Positions 46,144-60,624 of a stretch of DNA of 64,000 bases are shown here, piece after piece. The translations under genes were made by a program, and so were the position numbers. This DNA is from Apostichopus parvimensis (Eukaryota; Echinodermata; Holothuroidea; Aspidochirotida; Stichopodidae), in assembly GCA_000934455.1 (NCBI GenBank), contig KN884769.1, forward strand, positions 59,751 to 123,750, in the 5' to 3' direction. Within the stretch, counting starts at the first letter, position 1, and each line of letters opens with the position of its first letter. The notes under the pieces are model-generated. The model did no database searches. It was given only the letters and a program-made list of their open reading frames with translations, and had not been told where the DNA came from.

Positions 46144-49100
46144 AAGAGATAACAATTTTGTTTCTGCTTGAAACTGTTCCTTGTGTGTCAGTCGGATGTC
46201 TGACCATTAATTAGGTTTATTATAGACATTCCAGCTTACACTGCTGGGATTCAGGATTGACTTTGCTGTTGGTAAAAGTTTCCACCTTGTAGGCAGTAGT
46301 AACTGCCATAGTCCTAGAAAAGATATCATATGCTGTCATGCAATGCATCATGTTTTTATGATGAGGTTGTGCTGTTAAACATGTCTTTTGGGATGGTAGG
46401 AAGGTATTGCTTAAGGTGAACAAGTTAAATCTTCACTTTATGCAGGGTTGTTTGCAACAAACAGGTTACTGTTTTTGTGTTTTGACGAGGTGATGATTGT
46501 TTTTCACTTAGAGAGAAGCAAAGAGGATTGTATTTTTGGGAAGGTAGTGAAATCCCAAAGAGAAGTAGTAGTTGTATAACAGAAAGCATTTTATTATTAT
46601 TGTTGCGATCACTGGGATTGTTCTTATGATTCCTTACTCTGTCAACTAATTAATAACCCTGTCAGCATTAGTCTACTTACCTGTATACTAGCCACGAGAT
46701 AATTTCATTGATGGGTGGCTTTGTAATGTATTATTTATTGCTAATCATTTGTTTTACTTTTGTTTCTCTTCCGCAGGCTGTGAAGCTGCACGACGCCGAG
46801 AGCAGCCACATGCCAGTCAACATTCCGTTTCTGATGGTTTAACGGAAGGTCTAACGGGAGCGGTAGTTGACTATACCAAAATCACTCGCTACTTGGTTGG
46901 GTTAGAGTAAAGAGCTCCAAAATTGCATTGCTTATCTTTTTATGTTACTTGTTAGTCCGTGTGGGGAGACTTCCGGAGGCCCCTTTTACCCTGACACTTT
47001 GGGGCGCTACATTATCTTCGCCTTCCCTTAGGTTCACCTCACAATCTCTCAGCCAGCAGCACTAAATCACACTTCCCAGAAATATTACTAACAGCTTCTA
47101 TTTACAACCCATCAACATAATTATATACTTTTCCAACTTCTAACGCCCAGTATATCATTTACGCTTTGACCTCTACGGTAACTCATTACACAAACGAAAG
47201 GTAAGACTGTAAGCTCTTACTTAGTGTATTTTCTTTGAGGGGTTTTCTTTCCCCCTGGTTTTAGTATTGTACTGTATATAAATTAGTTTACTGTGTAGAG
47301 CTCACTATACAGAGGGGCTATGCTTTTGTACAGTGTGTGTAATTGTATGTTGTCTTGTGGCAGCAAAAGGGTGCTACCTCTCCTTGGTTGCCAGGCAACT
47401 ATCTTGTTCTTACTGGAATTAAGCCCCCACAGGAAGTTGGGTCTGGGTGTTATATAATTTTAGGAACAAAGGAGTTTGGTCAGGAGTAGGCAGTCATTGA
47501 TATGTACCAGAGCAAGGCAGTTGAAAAGAGATAGAAATTGAGGTACTGTATAGAGAAAGGAGACTTATTAATCATTTGGATAGTTTGTTTTATTGTAAAT
47601 CCTCTTAGTGGAAAGTCTAGAGAAAGGAGACTTATTAATCATTTGGATATTTTTTTTTATTGTAAATCTTCTTTGTGGAAAATTCTGTAATCATGCTTTA
47701 TTTTATCTGGATGTCTGGGACACTATTTTTGTTACCTTTGTTATTTTATCTGGCTGTCCGGCACACTATTTTTGTTACTTTCACCGTTTTATCTGGCTGT
47801 CCGGAACACTGTTTTGTTACATTCACCGTTTTATCCACTAGCTGTCTGGGACACACTTTTTGTTATAAAGGATACTCTGTGACACGCTATGCTGGAACAC
47901 TATTTCCTTTCATATTATATTTTGACGATTGGAGGACTCCATATATACTGATGTCGTGGAAGATCAGATGTTAACCCCTTGATGACACCAGCGGGCCAGC
48001 CAACCAGAATCAGCATTTAAATTAAGCATACTGTAATTTTATTAACTATTGGGGTGTGCACCTGACAACTGTAAGTCATTTTATTTAATTCTTATTCTGG
48101 GCCCAGATCAACTGTACATTGTTTGATATTTGTAATTATGATTTGCTTTATTCCAATTGCATTGACTTTTCCCTTTTTGTTGTTGTATGTGTCTTGCTCT
48201 GTGTTAAGTCTTCGCACTAGACTCAGAGTTCCTGATCAAGATCAAATATTTATTTTCAGTGACTAACACCCCTACAGTTACACCAATCTGTACATTGAAT
48301 ATCTCTACACAGATCTCTATCAAGAAAGTAACATACTGATCAGTATGATGACATTTCCAATGATGTCATAATATGGTCATTCGTGAGTGGTGGCTTAAGT
48401 CTGTTTAAAGAGCAAGATAAATATGTGAACAGAGTAAATTCCTGTCCCATCCCCTGTAATCCATTGTCATGGAGTCAATTGTCAAAGAGTATATGAGAAC
48501 GGCGCAATCAAGCTTGTTACCCCACCCCCACCCGACAAAGACACACTCGTCGTTTTCAGTAGTAGATATCCAGGCAAATGAAGATCTAATATGCCATGTT
48601 TAATTCATCTAATCGTTTATGTCCTTATTTATTGTTGACAAACCGATGTGACAGTTGTGTTGTGTGTAAACGCTATGAAGTTCAAATGTAATAATTTGCA
48701 AGTATTGTAGAGAGTTGGCGTCTCAACTGATAATTAATCATACATAATAAAGTTCTAGATAATAAATACAATTGATGTGTACAGATCTCTCACACCCGCT
48801 TCTACCAGAGGATTCTATGTTTTACCTTTATCTACCTGCGTCTGAATGTAGAATTCTCTCCCTATATGCAAATTATCTTAAATTTCCGATCATAGTTTAT
48901 GTAACTGCACGAATAAATTTTTCTGCTTGAAAATGCTTGTTCACTTAACAGTTGAAAATGTAATATTTTATTCTACTTAGTTAATTAAACAAAATATGAA
49001 TATATTTCATGTCTGTTGCAGTTTATTTGAACTAAGAAATTTAAAGCGGCACGGTAGAAACATGTTTATTAATAGAGAAATGGTACATAAACAATATTTA

Positions 49101-50990
49101 GGAACATATGTTGCAAACCTATGTGAAATAAATACCTCTTGATAGAAGAACTCAATACTTGTGAATTCGTGTTGAAGGTTTTCTTATTAAAAGGCATATA
49201 AAATTAAGCATGAACTTATTGGTTACCTATAAACCGTTTATGATTATATAATGTGGGAATGTCTTCATCATTAGCATATTAATAAAGAAATCGTGTGGTG
49301 TAAAGAGATCTTTTTCCATTAAAACGTTTTTACTAAGAAAATCTGTTTGGATTACAAGAAATGAAACATTGTCAGAAGAAAAAATAACTAAAAAGCAACA
49401 GCCACCTTTGCTACAATGCAAGAACGTGCCATAAATTCTAGTTTGAATGGATCCCTCATACAGTGTAGTTAGTGCAATTGTGGTAATAGAAATGCAACTT
49501 CTGTCCGAATTTATCTTGGTAACTGTCGAGACCTTAACTTATCAAGAGAGGTCATGTACTACTATTGAACATAATCAGTATTAAATTTTACTCAATGGTA
49601 CTACGAAAGATATATTTTGCAAACGACATTGTTTCCTCTATTCCATGCCTGTGCTGTTGTATTTTCGGTTAACCAATACATCGTGCTATTGTCAGTTTAG
49701 GCTATACCTGTAGTCTTCTATGATTTAGTTAACGAATGCTAACTTGTTAACACAACCGTTACGCCATTGCGTGACTCCCAGTTAATTTATAGATAATGCA
49801 TGATTCAAACAAGTATCTGCTGGTCGTGTACTCTACTCTGAGCTATCAAATCCCATTTAAAGTCTCTGAATTTCTCTTGAAATTCCAGTCTGTCACTTGT
49901 TTGTTGATAAGTAGGTAGACAAGTTTCTAGCTTACATCTATAGAAAAGAAACCAAATGAGAGGTTATATATGGATTTCTGAATTTTGAAATGTAGTTTGG
50001 TGAGGGGGGGGGGAGGGGGACTGAACATTCTGATATGAAGAGAAAAATCATATATAACCGAATGCGCAGAGCATTGCACATTTTTCTTTTTTTCGTGTTA
50101 TATAATATGTATATACATTATTTGGTTTGTCGTTTATGAATGTTATATGAAATTTACATGAAAGTAATTAAACAACATTCTCACACAAATGACAATAAGG
50201 TATAAATTACACATTATCTTCTAATTGATAACATCTTTATCTACATATCACTTCTGATTACATATCTGAATGACCGACTTGTCATGCAAAAATAAGTAAT
50301 TGTCAAATTAAGTCAATAAAAATTATCAGTCTCAATTGGTACAATAATTATGCGAAAACTCAATGGATTCCACGAATAAACTAAGAAAATTGATTAGAAA
50401 TTATTCATCGTATTTCAGAAAAATATTTTCTATCTTGTCAAAGTCCTTGGTACCGTGATGCACGAAAATCCTTTGATTACTAATGACAGTCTGCTTCATT
50501 CATTAAGATGCTGAAACGTCATCGAGAAAGTAATAGGTACATCAGTCAAGGGAACAACCACCATTTTCATACAGGCGATGTGAGTTGAGGTGTTATGTTG
50601 TCCATGTAGAAGTTCTAAGGGGAGGGCTGGGCCCTGAGAAATTTTAGTAGAATGGACTTCAAACCGAAATGGTGCTTCATATTCTTTTGCAACTTTTGAA
50701 ATAACTTTGAAGAATTTTCGACTGTTTACCTCCTACAGGCTACTTATTTATGTAATGTACACTGGATTATTTTTGCAATATTGTGTCTGTCAGTGGATGG
50801 CCGAGGGCATGGATGGGAATGAACCCCTTGATTTGATTCACACCTGATAAGTTTGCGCCCATGGCACCATCCTTAACCTTCAATAAGCTGTATAGTTAGT
50901 AGCGGGGTTTTCACTCATTCAAGTTTCATCATTTAAATATGTGACATGTTACATTCTAGACTATAGTTGTATGGACATTTGTTTGAGAAA
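46144..50990. other. Probable gene D 3' region and intergenic DNA
   Basis: A possible 3' UTR exon starts at 46777 after CTTCCGCAG. AATAAA signals occur near 48747-48765. No further coding exon is recognised. 47550-47650 holds a tandem duplication of about 68 bp (GAGAAAGGAGACTTATTAAT) and 47700-47850 a short repeat on ATTTTTGTTAC/TATCTGGCTGTCCGG. A G-run lies at 50002-50020. Confidence 0.45.
47550..47850. repeat. Two short tandem repeats
   Basis: Two imperfect copies of about 68 bp (near 47555-47620 and 47621-47688) are followed by three to four copies of a roughly 36-bp unit containing TATCTGGCTGTCCGG and CACTATTTTTGTTAC. Confidence 0.7.
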
Positions 50991-52467
50991 ATCTTCAACA
51001 TTTGCTCTCGTTATGATGTAAAATATAATCATTACGCTGGCTCAAAATTTGGATAACTTTGTAAGTTTTACATAAACAAAAACGTACGCTCTAAGACCGC
51101 ACTCCAATGATATAATTTACTTGATATTTAAAATACAGATTCTTAGAAATTTAATCAACCTCGTTAAGCTAAACCTAGTTCACAAGTACATTCATCAAGG
51201 ATCGATTACACTCATTGAGCATGCGCAGATCAATATGGTTGAAACTCAAGTAAGATGGCAGGTTTAAAGGCCTAACCATTGACTTCCTTAGATGCTACTA
51301 ATCGCATTGATTTACTACCACGATTAACTACATGCGTCACTCATTACATGTGAACACTGTAGAGATGTGAGCCTTAACTTCCAGTGCACCCGGTGGTACG
51401 TGACAGTACTTCCATTCAATGACAAATTAATGTCAAAAAGTATATTTCGTTGTACTATCGTAAACATAATACATAGTGTATAACGGCAATAGAGATACAA
51501 AGTGGAAGGGCGTTACCTTCAGTTATTACTGCTCTTTTGGGTAATTAATGCAGTTGGTAACTCTCCTAAACCTATTCGATTGACAGGTATTTAAAGCCGT
51601 TATTGATATCCGTTAAGTAGGTAGTACTTTCTTTGAAATCACGGCTGAGTATCAGTCTCTCTCTCTAATGAAGTAGTCAGATCACTAATAAAAGCCATAT
51701 AGGGCCGCTTGTACCTGTTACATTGAACATTTACATAAAACACCTGGCAGACATCCAATTACCAAAACAAACTGAGTCTAAAGTCTACCTGGTCTGATGT
51801 ATTTGCGTTACAGGTTCATGTTTCAGTATGCTATATAAGACAATACAATACAATATCTTGATATATGCCTATAATGCCATATGCGAATCATGAGATTATG
51901 TGTTCCACTGGCTATAAGGTTAAACATACAGGGAAATATGTCTCCTGTAAACGTAGTTAACAAGGGAAAATGTAGAGCATGGACAAGGGACGCGTCCTAC
52001 CCCTACCCCACGCTTCATCGGTGAAGCAGCGTTTAATTTATGAAAATTCAAGTTTTTGCATGAAATTCAAATTTGTTACAAAAAAACTTGCCACAAAACC
52101 AGAGTTGTACATTCACCATTTTTCAAGAGGCCTGGTGTGTTGATCGATTTCAAGATCGACAAGGCTATTTGCGACAAACTGCAATGACTAGCCGAGCAAC
52201 GGTTCGAAAAAAAACGAAAGCGGTAATTTGCTTTGTAATTTCAATTGTACACTATTATTAGCTGCGAGTTCAGGAGTCCCAATTGCTACAGCAATGTAAG
52301 ACCTTTGTTTTCATTTTTGAGTGCCAAATTACATGTTTCAAGGAGGAATTACACTTAGCATGTATCTCAAGGCCCTATAATGTCCAAGGGGGAAGCCTCC
52401 GGAAGCTCTAACGTTTCCATATATTCCTTGCGAATTTAAACACGCTAAACACATGTGGGGGAAAGGG

Positions 52468-55400
52468 AAATTCATCTACTATGGCCAGGTCAGGGGTCCA
52501 GAGGAAAATGCCCTCAGAAATGTTGACATATTTCTTTTCTCTCGCAGTGCCTCAAAAGCACATGTCAGAAAGAAGAACTTAATTTCTGAGGCCACCGGAA
52601 AGTGTAACATTTTGTTAGCCTAACATCACTTCACGATTTGGAAATTTAGTCGGCGATGGGGGGGGGGGGTTATAACTGGAGAGGGCAAGTGTTATGATTG
52701 AGAGAAATGGCGCCGCGGATGATAGAGAAAAAACTTCTCGACTTAATGGGGATGAACTTGAATGCATGGATATATATGTTATTAACTTGTTAGATAAAAT
52801 CTCAAACAAGCAACTTCATAAGGAGGGATTAATAAATGAATGGTATCATATGTTCGAATTCATGTATCCAATTATCTGAATTCATGTACTATCCATGTTA
52901 TTGACCAAATTTATGTCTTCCTACAGTCTATGTGATAGCATTGCATACTCGAAGTAATGACATCATTATATGTAATAATATGTATTACTGGCACCAAACA
53001 TACGAATTATCACTAAATATAAAATTATAAATTTCCAGTGATTTCATAATATTGATGCTACCATTAAATCGAATTATAATGGTAGCATTTATTGGTGGCG
53101 CTACCCAAGTGGCGACGCAACTCGCTTAAGCTCTTGAAATTTCCACGTTTTCGACACTCGTTTTACACTAGAAGTTCATGGAACATTACTGAACATGGAA
53201 TCAACGGTTATAACGTTTGGATTAGTATTTCTTTTGGTGACGACGTGTTTCGGTTTGGGAGAAAACGATGTGTTTATGTCAGCGTCCAGGCTGTCCTATT
53301 CTCCAGCTCAGCTACATGCCCTACGTTATGTGAAGCGTGTAGGCCTACACACTGGATCACCTAGCCTAACTAACTATGAGGACATTCCGAAAGAAATCAA
53401 GAAAAGGAATCGAGGCAAACCGGGAGGTGTTAAAATACGGATACGTAGACAGAAATGTAAGCCTTTTTTACCAACTATTATTATGGGTAACATTCAATCC
53501 CTGAACAATAAGATCGACGAGCTATGTGCCAATGTGAACTACCTAAATGAATTCCGGAATGCTAGTCTCATGTCATTTACGGAGACCTGGCTTACTGAAA
53601 ATCATAATGACGCTCATATATCAGTCAATGGATTCAAGTTAATGCGAGGTGATCGGACTACTGATTCGGGGAAGGAGAAAGGGGGAGGTGTATGCTTATA
53701 TGTCAACGAGAATTGGTACCATCCCAACCATGCAACCGTCAAGCATCATTCATGTTCTACAAACGTTGAGATTCTGACAGTCAGTTTGAGGCCGTACTAT
53801 TAACCCAGGGAGTTCTCCCATGTCATTGTTTGTACTGTTTATGTTCCTCATCGGAGTGCTGCGAAACTGGCTGCTTTGGAATTGTGTGACGTAATACACG
53901 AATTGGAAACGGCATCTCCCGACGCATTATTCATAGTCAATGGGGATTTCAATCATTGTAGTCTCCGGAAAAGTAATGCACTACTATCAACATGTGACTT
54001 GCACAACACGAGCTACTGCTACCCTTGATTTGCTCTATTCAAACGTAAAGGATGCCTACAACTCCATTCAATTGCCACCGCTTGGTAATGCCGATCATAA
54101 CCTCATCAACTTACTACCCAAGTACAGACCCATTGTTCAGAGGCAGAAACCGTAGACCGTGACTGTTCAACAATGGAACGAAGACAGTTTAGAACACCTT
54201 AGAGCTGAACTGGATGCTACTGATTGGAATGCCTTTATAGACGCTGCTGGGGACTTGGATGAGTTGACGGAAACAGTAAGCGATTACATCAATTTCTGTG
54301 TTGAACTTACAATTCCAACAAAGCAGATTAAAATTTATCCTAACAACAAACCTTGGATTACGAAACGGGTAAAGGACGTCATCAATAGGAAGAAGGGGCT
54401 CTTCGGTAAATGAGATCATGATGGATTGAAGAAAATCCGGTCTGAACTGAAAAGGATTATTCGCGAGGAGAGGGCAGCGTACAAGGACAAAGTTGAAGGG
54501 CATTTTACTGGTGGCAACATGAAGCGCGTCTGGGAAGGCGTGCGCTTGATGAGTGGATACAACAATAAACCGACATCTTGCTTATTACCCAGAGTGGATG
54601 AAGACTATGCGAATGGACTGAATTGCTTTGATAATCGTTTCAATCGACAGGATTTTTCAGCTGAACACTTTTCAACAGCAGTTCGCAAATTCTGACTGTG
54701 ACATCACGGTTACTGAAGGGGAGGTTCGTCGTCATGTCAAGACTCCACTCATCGAAGGCTGCCGGACCAGACAAGCTTTACCCGCGGGTCTTAAAACAAT
54801 GTGCAATACAACTTTCGAACATCTTAATGCATATTTTCAATCAATCTTTCACGACCCGTGTTATACCTAACTTATGGAAGCAATCATGTATCATACCAGT
54901 ACCTAAAACCAGTGCAATATCATGTTTGAATGACTAACGTCCTGTTGCCCTCACTGCTGTGCCAATGAAAGTTTGTGAACGTATATTTTTATAACGCTTT
55001 ATACCATTCGTAACTCATTTTTAGATCCTCTCCAGTTTGCATACCAATCAGATCGAAGTTGTGAAGATGCCATTCTTTTGATCCTTCAAAAACTATATTC
55101 TCATTTCGAACATTCTTGCGGAGAACATTTTGCCCGTGTGACATTTTTCGAGTTTTCGTCTGCATTCAACACTATCCAACCACATATTTTAGTCAGTAAA
55201 CTTATGAATATGGACGTTCCCGGTGGTTTTATTCACTGGATTTTGAACTATTTAACTAACAGAACTCAGTTGGTGAAACTCAGCCATTCGTGCCTCTCCG
55301 ATGTTATTCTTTCAAATACAGGGGCACCCCAGGGAACAGTTCTAGCACCGTTCCTATTCACACTTTACACGTACGATGCCAGGTCATCAGAACAAGGGTG

Positions 55401-56262
55401 CTCACTCATCAAGTTTGCTGACGATACTGCCATGATTGGCTTAGTCAATGGAAATGGTGATGAAGCTTAGCAAATTCAGTCTTTCGTGAACTACTGTGAT
55501 CTTAACTTCCTCCAATTAAATGTTGCTAAATCCAAAGAAACGATTATTGATTTTCGTCGCAATACTAATCCTCCACCCCCTGTTATTGTCAAAGGAAGTG
55601 TAGTTGATCGTGTTACGTCATATAAGTATCTTGGGGTAGTGCTGAATGATCACTTGGCATGGGGAGATCATATTGATATATTGGTTAAAAAGTTGAATTC
55701 TAGATTGTACTGCCTCCGTAAGATGTCGAATTTTGATGTTCGTCATGACATCCTTGAAATGTTTCATAATTGTACCATTAGCGGGGTTTGGCGTTATTGT
55801 TTGATTTGCTGGATGGGAATGTCAACAAACATAAAAAGATCGTATTAACAGCAGCATTAAGAAAGCGGAGAGAATAGTCGGGGAACCCTTGCCTTCCATT
55901 GACTCGGTTTACAACAGCCTTCTAGAGTCCAAACTGGATGCGGTATGGAAGGACCATACCCACCCCCTCTATGAGCTACTTCATAGTAGTCAGATGTCCA
56001 GAGGCAGTGGCAGGTTGAGACTTCCGTGTCTCAAAACCAATAGATACAGAGATTCTTTCATACCCCGTGAAATTAAGCTTTTCAATGAGGTTTTGTAACG
56101 TTGACTCTCATATATTGACTTTTTCTTATTATTCTTACTGTCTTATTGTACAATATACACATCTAGTTTTGTAACATTTTCGTTGTTTTATGAGCGAGAG
56201 CCTGAATTTCCCTTTGGGTTCACTAAAGTTTTACTTACTTACTTACTTATTATATTATAAAT
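52468..56262 (+). mobile_element. CR1/L2-like non-LTR retrotransposon, inactive
   Basis: An insertion of about 3.8 kb absent from the matching place in copy 1 (about 10280). From 53195 the frame encodes a basic linker and an endonuclease N-terminus (IMGNIQSLNNKIDEL, MSFTETWL), then reverse transcriptase pieces across 54640-56098 with the catalytic FADDT (55423-55437) and the C-terminal region ending at 56098. In-frame stops (for example 53801-53803) and frameshifts break it into at least six fragments. It ends in (ACTT)n at about 56233-56250, the microsatellite tail typical of CR1/L2-type elements. It sits downstream of gene C, not in its exons. Confidence 0.85.
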
Positions 56263-56569
56263 ACCGTCGAGAATTGTTTTCCTCTGTGATCACACATAAA
56301 CGGATGTCCTACTCATCTTTAAACGAAGCATTGGTCTCGACTTGTTCTCTCTGAAACGTATGCCTAAATTATAATAATGAAGTCTAAGTATTGATACATA
56401 ATTGCTACCAAGTAAAATTAGCCTACTTGTGCAAACGGCTTAGAATTACTAAACATTTTGTTGTGTATTTTTCTTACGTGGAAATACATATCATATTACG
56501 TAAAGTTTCATTATTCAGTAGTACCGTTTAGAATAAAATGCAATATTGCGTTAATATTGGTGAATTTGT

Positions 56570-56668
56570 TCATGTACATGTGGTATGCCCTTTCATGGAT
56601 TCGTACGAGCTAGCAGAACCAATGTCGTCATCACTTGACACTGCGAGAAGTTCTGGAAGATGATCAGT
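56570..56668 (-). pseudogene. Gene C exon 17 equivalent
   Basis: 99 nt, open, including TGA. The tail keeps SYESMKGH with the YxxM motif despite lying beyond the premature stop in exon 16. Confidence 0.7.
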
Positions 56669-56999
56669 CTGAAAAGGAAGACATTGAAGATGAACAAATG
56701 ACAGTAGCAAGCTCTTATAGTACGCTATGAGGTTATCATTAGATTCTAGTTCTAAATTACCCATATCAAATAGAATATAATAATGATAGGTGATCTAAAC
56801 CCTCCTTCAAGAAAGAAAACCGAATAAAACGAAACAATTTGCGTGGTGAGTTGTTTGGATTTAAAACAGACAACGCTTAGTGAGACTATAAACGTACTTT
56901 TACCGACATCGACCATAAAGAAAAGACTCATATATAAGTTTATACTTTTTTACATCATCATGTTTTTACAAGCATGTGGATATTGTACTCACTAAAGAA

Positions 57000-57096
57000 A
57001 GAGCGCCTTCATCCTGAAAAAAAAACTTATCTTAACTTGGATAACGCTGGCCGTTCAGATGACTTCAATTTCCAGCAGTCCGTTAATATAGCAAAC
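57000..57096 (-). pseudogene. Gene C exon 16 equivalent with stop codon
   Basis: The reading frame runs through DCWKLKSSERPALSKLR and then meets TAA at 57029-57027, followed by a T-run expansion. The disruption removes the end of alpha-I and the tail. Confidence 0.75.
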
Positions 57097-57743
57097 CTGT
57101 TTATACACGGAAAGTAAGGAAATAACTTACTAAAATACTTACAAGGAAATACGCTCTCGGCTATATTAGCATGTTCATAGAACGAAAGTCATATATGCAA
57201 TAATGCACACACAGTTGAGTGTACATATTTATGCCATTAAATATAACAAAGGGCCTCGAAGTAACTTATCATGTGTTTGATTTCAACAGTATAGCTTTAG
57301 ACCACGCTACAATTAGGACGCTACAAATCTATTGCTCGCTTGTTACGAGTAATGCATTGCCATGTCAAATGAAATCAATAATGAAATTAACAAATTGACT
57401 CCTTACTGAAACACTGCAGCAAACAAGGATTATAGAAACTATTGAACTCTAAGCCTCCGGAGGAACCCAAGTCAGGAAATGATAACAATCGATGATTCGG
57501 AGGGATTCGGAGGACAAGCAAGGTTTTCGGTTCCCCGTGATTTATTTCCGCCGCTCAAAATGATGTGATCGCAAAATAATAGCATTATATCAAATAGTTT
57601 TCCTTCAAAAAGTTTGATCGTTCAGGACATTATTCATGGCTACTTGGATAATTTCAAGAGTTAACTTAGTGTATTGCTGATTATTCGATATCATTATCAC
57701 TAATATTAAGCTATATAAATAGCTCCATTATGTCAATACTCAC

Positions 57744-57846
57744 AGCGGTTCCGGACAAAAACGTGGCTTAGTGAAAAACATTTTGTCCTCGTGAACAATG
57801 ATGGCCTTTGCATAGATGTCGTTAATCCCAGTGTTGATTGTATCAT
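57744..57846 (-). pseudogene. Gene C exon 15 equivalent
   Basis: 103 nt. One in-frame 3-nt deletion and a few substitutions relative to gene B (MPCFTK becomes MFFTK). Confidence 0.7.
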
Positions 57847-58355
57847 CTGAAATGGTATGTTTATATCATAGCAACTATGTTTTTGATACTTCTTAAAGAC
57901 TTTGCATTATATATAAACCTTAGATGGTCATATTAACATTTTGTAAATAATATCATACATGAATACCCAACAAAGACACTTCCCCTGCTGCATAGTTTCA
58001 ATACTAAATAATCCAATCATGTATTTCTGGAAAATACTGGAATCAATTGGAATGGTCACAATTTTAGATCCATGCGGTAGCCTCAGTCAATAAATGTAAG
58101 TACATATACCAAAGAATTATCCCGAAACCCTGTGTTACCGAACTTTTACGGAATAGTTAAATTCCGACTTAGTTTCATGCTAGAGTTTCACCAACTTTTT
58201 CAACCTACCGAACGTTCCATTCATCACTCGACAAAACGGTTGGGACTTGCTCGTGACCTAGTCATGTGGGTGATGTTGGAGTTCAAGAATACATTCGACG
58301 TTTCAATCAATACTTTTAACAACACTTCCAGCCCTTAGTGATTCAAATAACTTAC

Positions 58356-58467
58356 TCGTATATAAGATTTCCCAGATTGTGAATGCAGTGTACCATACGT
58401 CACTACCTAAATCATGTTCATTTCTTGCGACTGCTTCCGGTGAGTGACAAATAGTGCTGAATCCGTC
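58356..58467 (-). pseudogene. Gene C exon 14 equivalent
   Basis: 112 nt, open, with HSPEAV and SDVW retained and the GTAAGT donor intact. Confidence 0.75.
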
Positions 58468-58929
58468 CTTTAAAGTAAATTGAAATAAGGCAATATTAAA
58501 GGAATACTAGTAGGGTACCAATAGGCTGTTCAGGTGGTTGAATGAACCGGGGCCCCCATGTTCGGTGCCCGAAGGTTAGTCTAAACACGTTTAGCAAGTG
58601 CATCACAACTGTTCGTCGAGTTTTCGTATGAATACTTGAATGAGTGTTAGTGTGTATGTCATGTCTGTCCTAGTTAGTTAACAACTGATTTTCCAGTAAA
58701 CAAACAAATTAACTGCCCATTGTTTTTACCCTAGTATTACATTAAACCTTACATTAAGACCGGCCGCCGGCCGTATAAGCCGTTGAAACACATTGGCTAG
58801 GGGGAATGTGGATTCCCCACGTGGCCCGTTGCTCTTTGGTACACCACTGCTTTGCATACGAATACAAGTAAGTTCATTGATAATTTGCTGCTCTTTTTGC
58901 CAAGTAACAACAGTTATAAGTTTACTTAC

Positions 58930-59049
58930 TTCTTTCTTCATGTCCTCCAATACACGCGAAGCTTCTTCTCTGTGACAAAAGTCATACATTTGGCAAACCT
59001 TCTCCTCAGTCATTTGAATCTTCTTGATAGTCAAACCGGGATGAGCAAG
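58930..59049 (-). pseudogene. Gene C exon 13 equivalent
   Basis: 120 nt, open. It keeps HPGL in place of HRDL and YDFC in place of DFG, so the loss of catalytic motifs predates the duplication. Confidence 0.8.
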
Positions 59050-59326
59050 CTACAAAACGACAAAGAGACAGATACAGAGAGGGAAATGAAGAGAAGGGTG
59101 CATGGAGATCAGGATTATGATAATGACGATGAAGACGACGTGGAATACGTTAAATATGTCAATTTTCTGTCTAATACAAAGCATTGCAGTTATCCATGAT
59201 ACACTACAATATATGAACATTGCAAATGGTCCCAATATTCAATAAAATATGAAGTAAACTGTTTCTTATTAAGCCCAAAAACTGTAACCGGTACATTAAT
59301 TACTGACAACAAAGTAGATAACGTAC

Positions 59327-59481
59327 TCCATGTGACACCAGAAATTCCATCCCCAGTAGTATTTGAGAGGCTAACTGTAGTCGACGTGAAGTAAAGTTGC
59401 TTTCATCAGCTTTGTTATCCTCCGACAGATAGCTGTGAAGATCCACCGAATGTGAATATGTTTGTAGTACTAGTAATTTCT
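59327..59481 (-). pseudogene. Gene C exon 12 equivalent
   Basis: 155 nt, open, hinge and alpha-E region. SQILLGMEF replaces SQVLLGMEF; the GTACGT donor is kept. Confidence 0.75.
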
Positions 59482-60516
59482 CTGTAGAAGTAGGAATAAC
59501 AAAAAGAAAAACTGCCCAGTTTGTGGTGGGTACAAATGACTTTAATGAATGATTTGTTAGTGGCGTAGAGCTCACTTGTTCCGTGACCAAACGACGTACT
59601 TGGTTACTTCATTTTTTGACTGTGAATACTGTTCAGCTCAGTTTAGTTCATGTTCTCTATGCATCCCTCAAAGAAGGTATAAGAGCAAGAAACATAATAT
59701 AATAGGGTATACAGATGGCAGTCAGAAGAGAGATACATGATAAACGGGACTGCAAACAATATTACAAGATAAATGTCATTATGGCACCAGCACTACAGGA
59801 AATGCTGGCAGTAGTGACGAGGTATGCATTATCACAACACAAAAGTGACATGAATTATAAATAACTTCGATTGAAAAAGGTTATGTGTCTTAATCGAGCT
59901 GCGTATGGCTCTAAAATCTAGTTTGAGGTAAAGATTTCTTTCTTTCTTAATGGCTGATCATCCTGAGATAGAATGACATTTATCGTATTTATACAACAGA
60001 ATGATGATAATGTTAAGCTTGGGAGGAAGGATTTTAGGAATAAGGCGGACAAAGTACTATGCTAAACTTTCCACTCTTCTACCGCAAGACCTCATGGGGT
60101 CATGGTATCGAATATTTACAAATTCCTGATATCAATAACCATCAGCTATCATGTGGAAGGGAAAATTTATATGCTCCGTCGAGCTCAAAGTAGGACGTAT
60201 CGTTCGTTATGTAACTTAAGTAAGCGATTAACTGTGGTATGTAACATTTACATTTTAAGCAATGTCATGAAGGTGGGGATGGAGCGCTCGACATCTGAAC
60301 TAATCAGAGCTGAGAACCTTGTCGTTGAAGGTCTACTCGTGGTTAGTTGTTTCTTACACATGTGTGGTAACTCCAGCAATCATGCACAGTAAGAGGTTTT
60401 CAAAACAGGCTGAGCCATAGCAGAAATGTCCCATCTTATTTCAAAGTATTTAGCAGGTGTTACGAGCCTATTATTATATGACATTAAAGAACATGCTAGA
60501 TAGATAGAAATATTAC

Positions 60517-60624
60517 CGCCATCCAGGCAAAGTCCTACGCATTCATCAATATGTCGACAACCAGGAAGTTCAATAATTTTCTTTGCAAACATCTCCCAAT
60601 TGTATCTTGATTGGTTTATTGTAT
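60517..60624 (-). pseudogene. Gene C exon 11 equivalent
   Basis: 108 nt, open, with two substitutions relative to gene B exon 11. One changes RHIAECVG to RHIDECVG. Confidence 0.75.

Noticed and set aside
47608-47974. Open frames over the 47.6-47.9 kb repeats
   Set aside because: Repetitive Phe/Val/Cys-rich products of short tandem repeats, with no splice or domain support.
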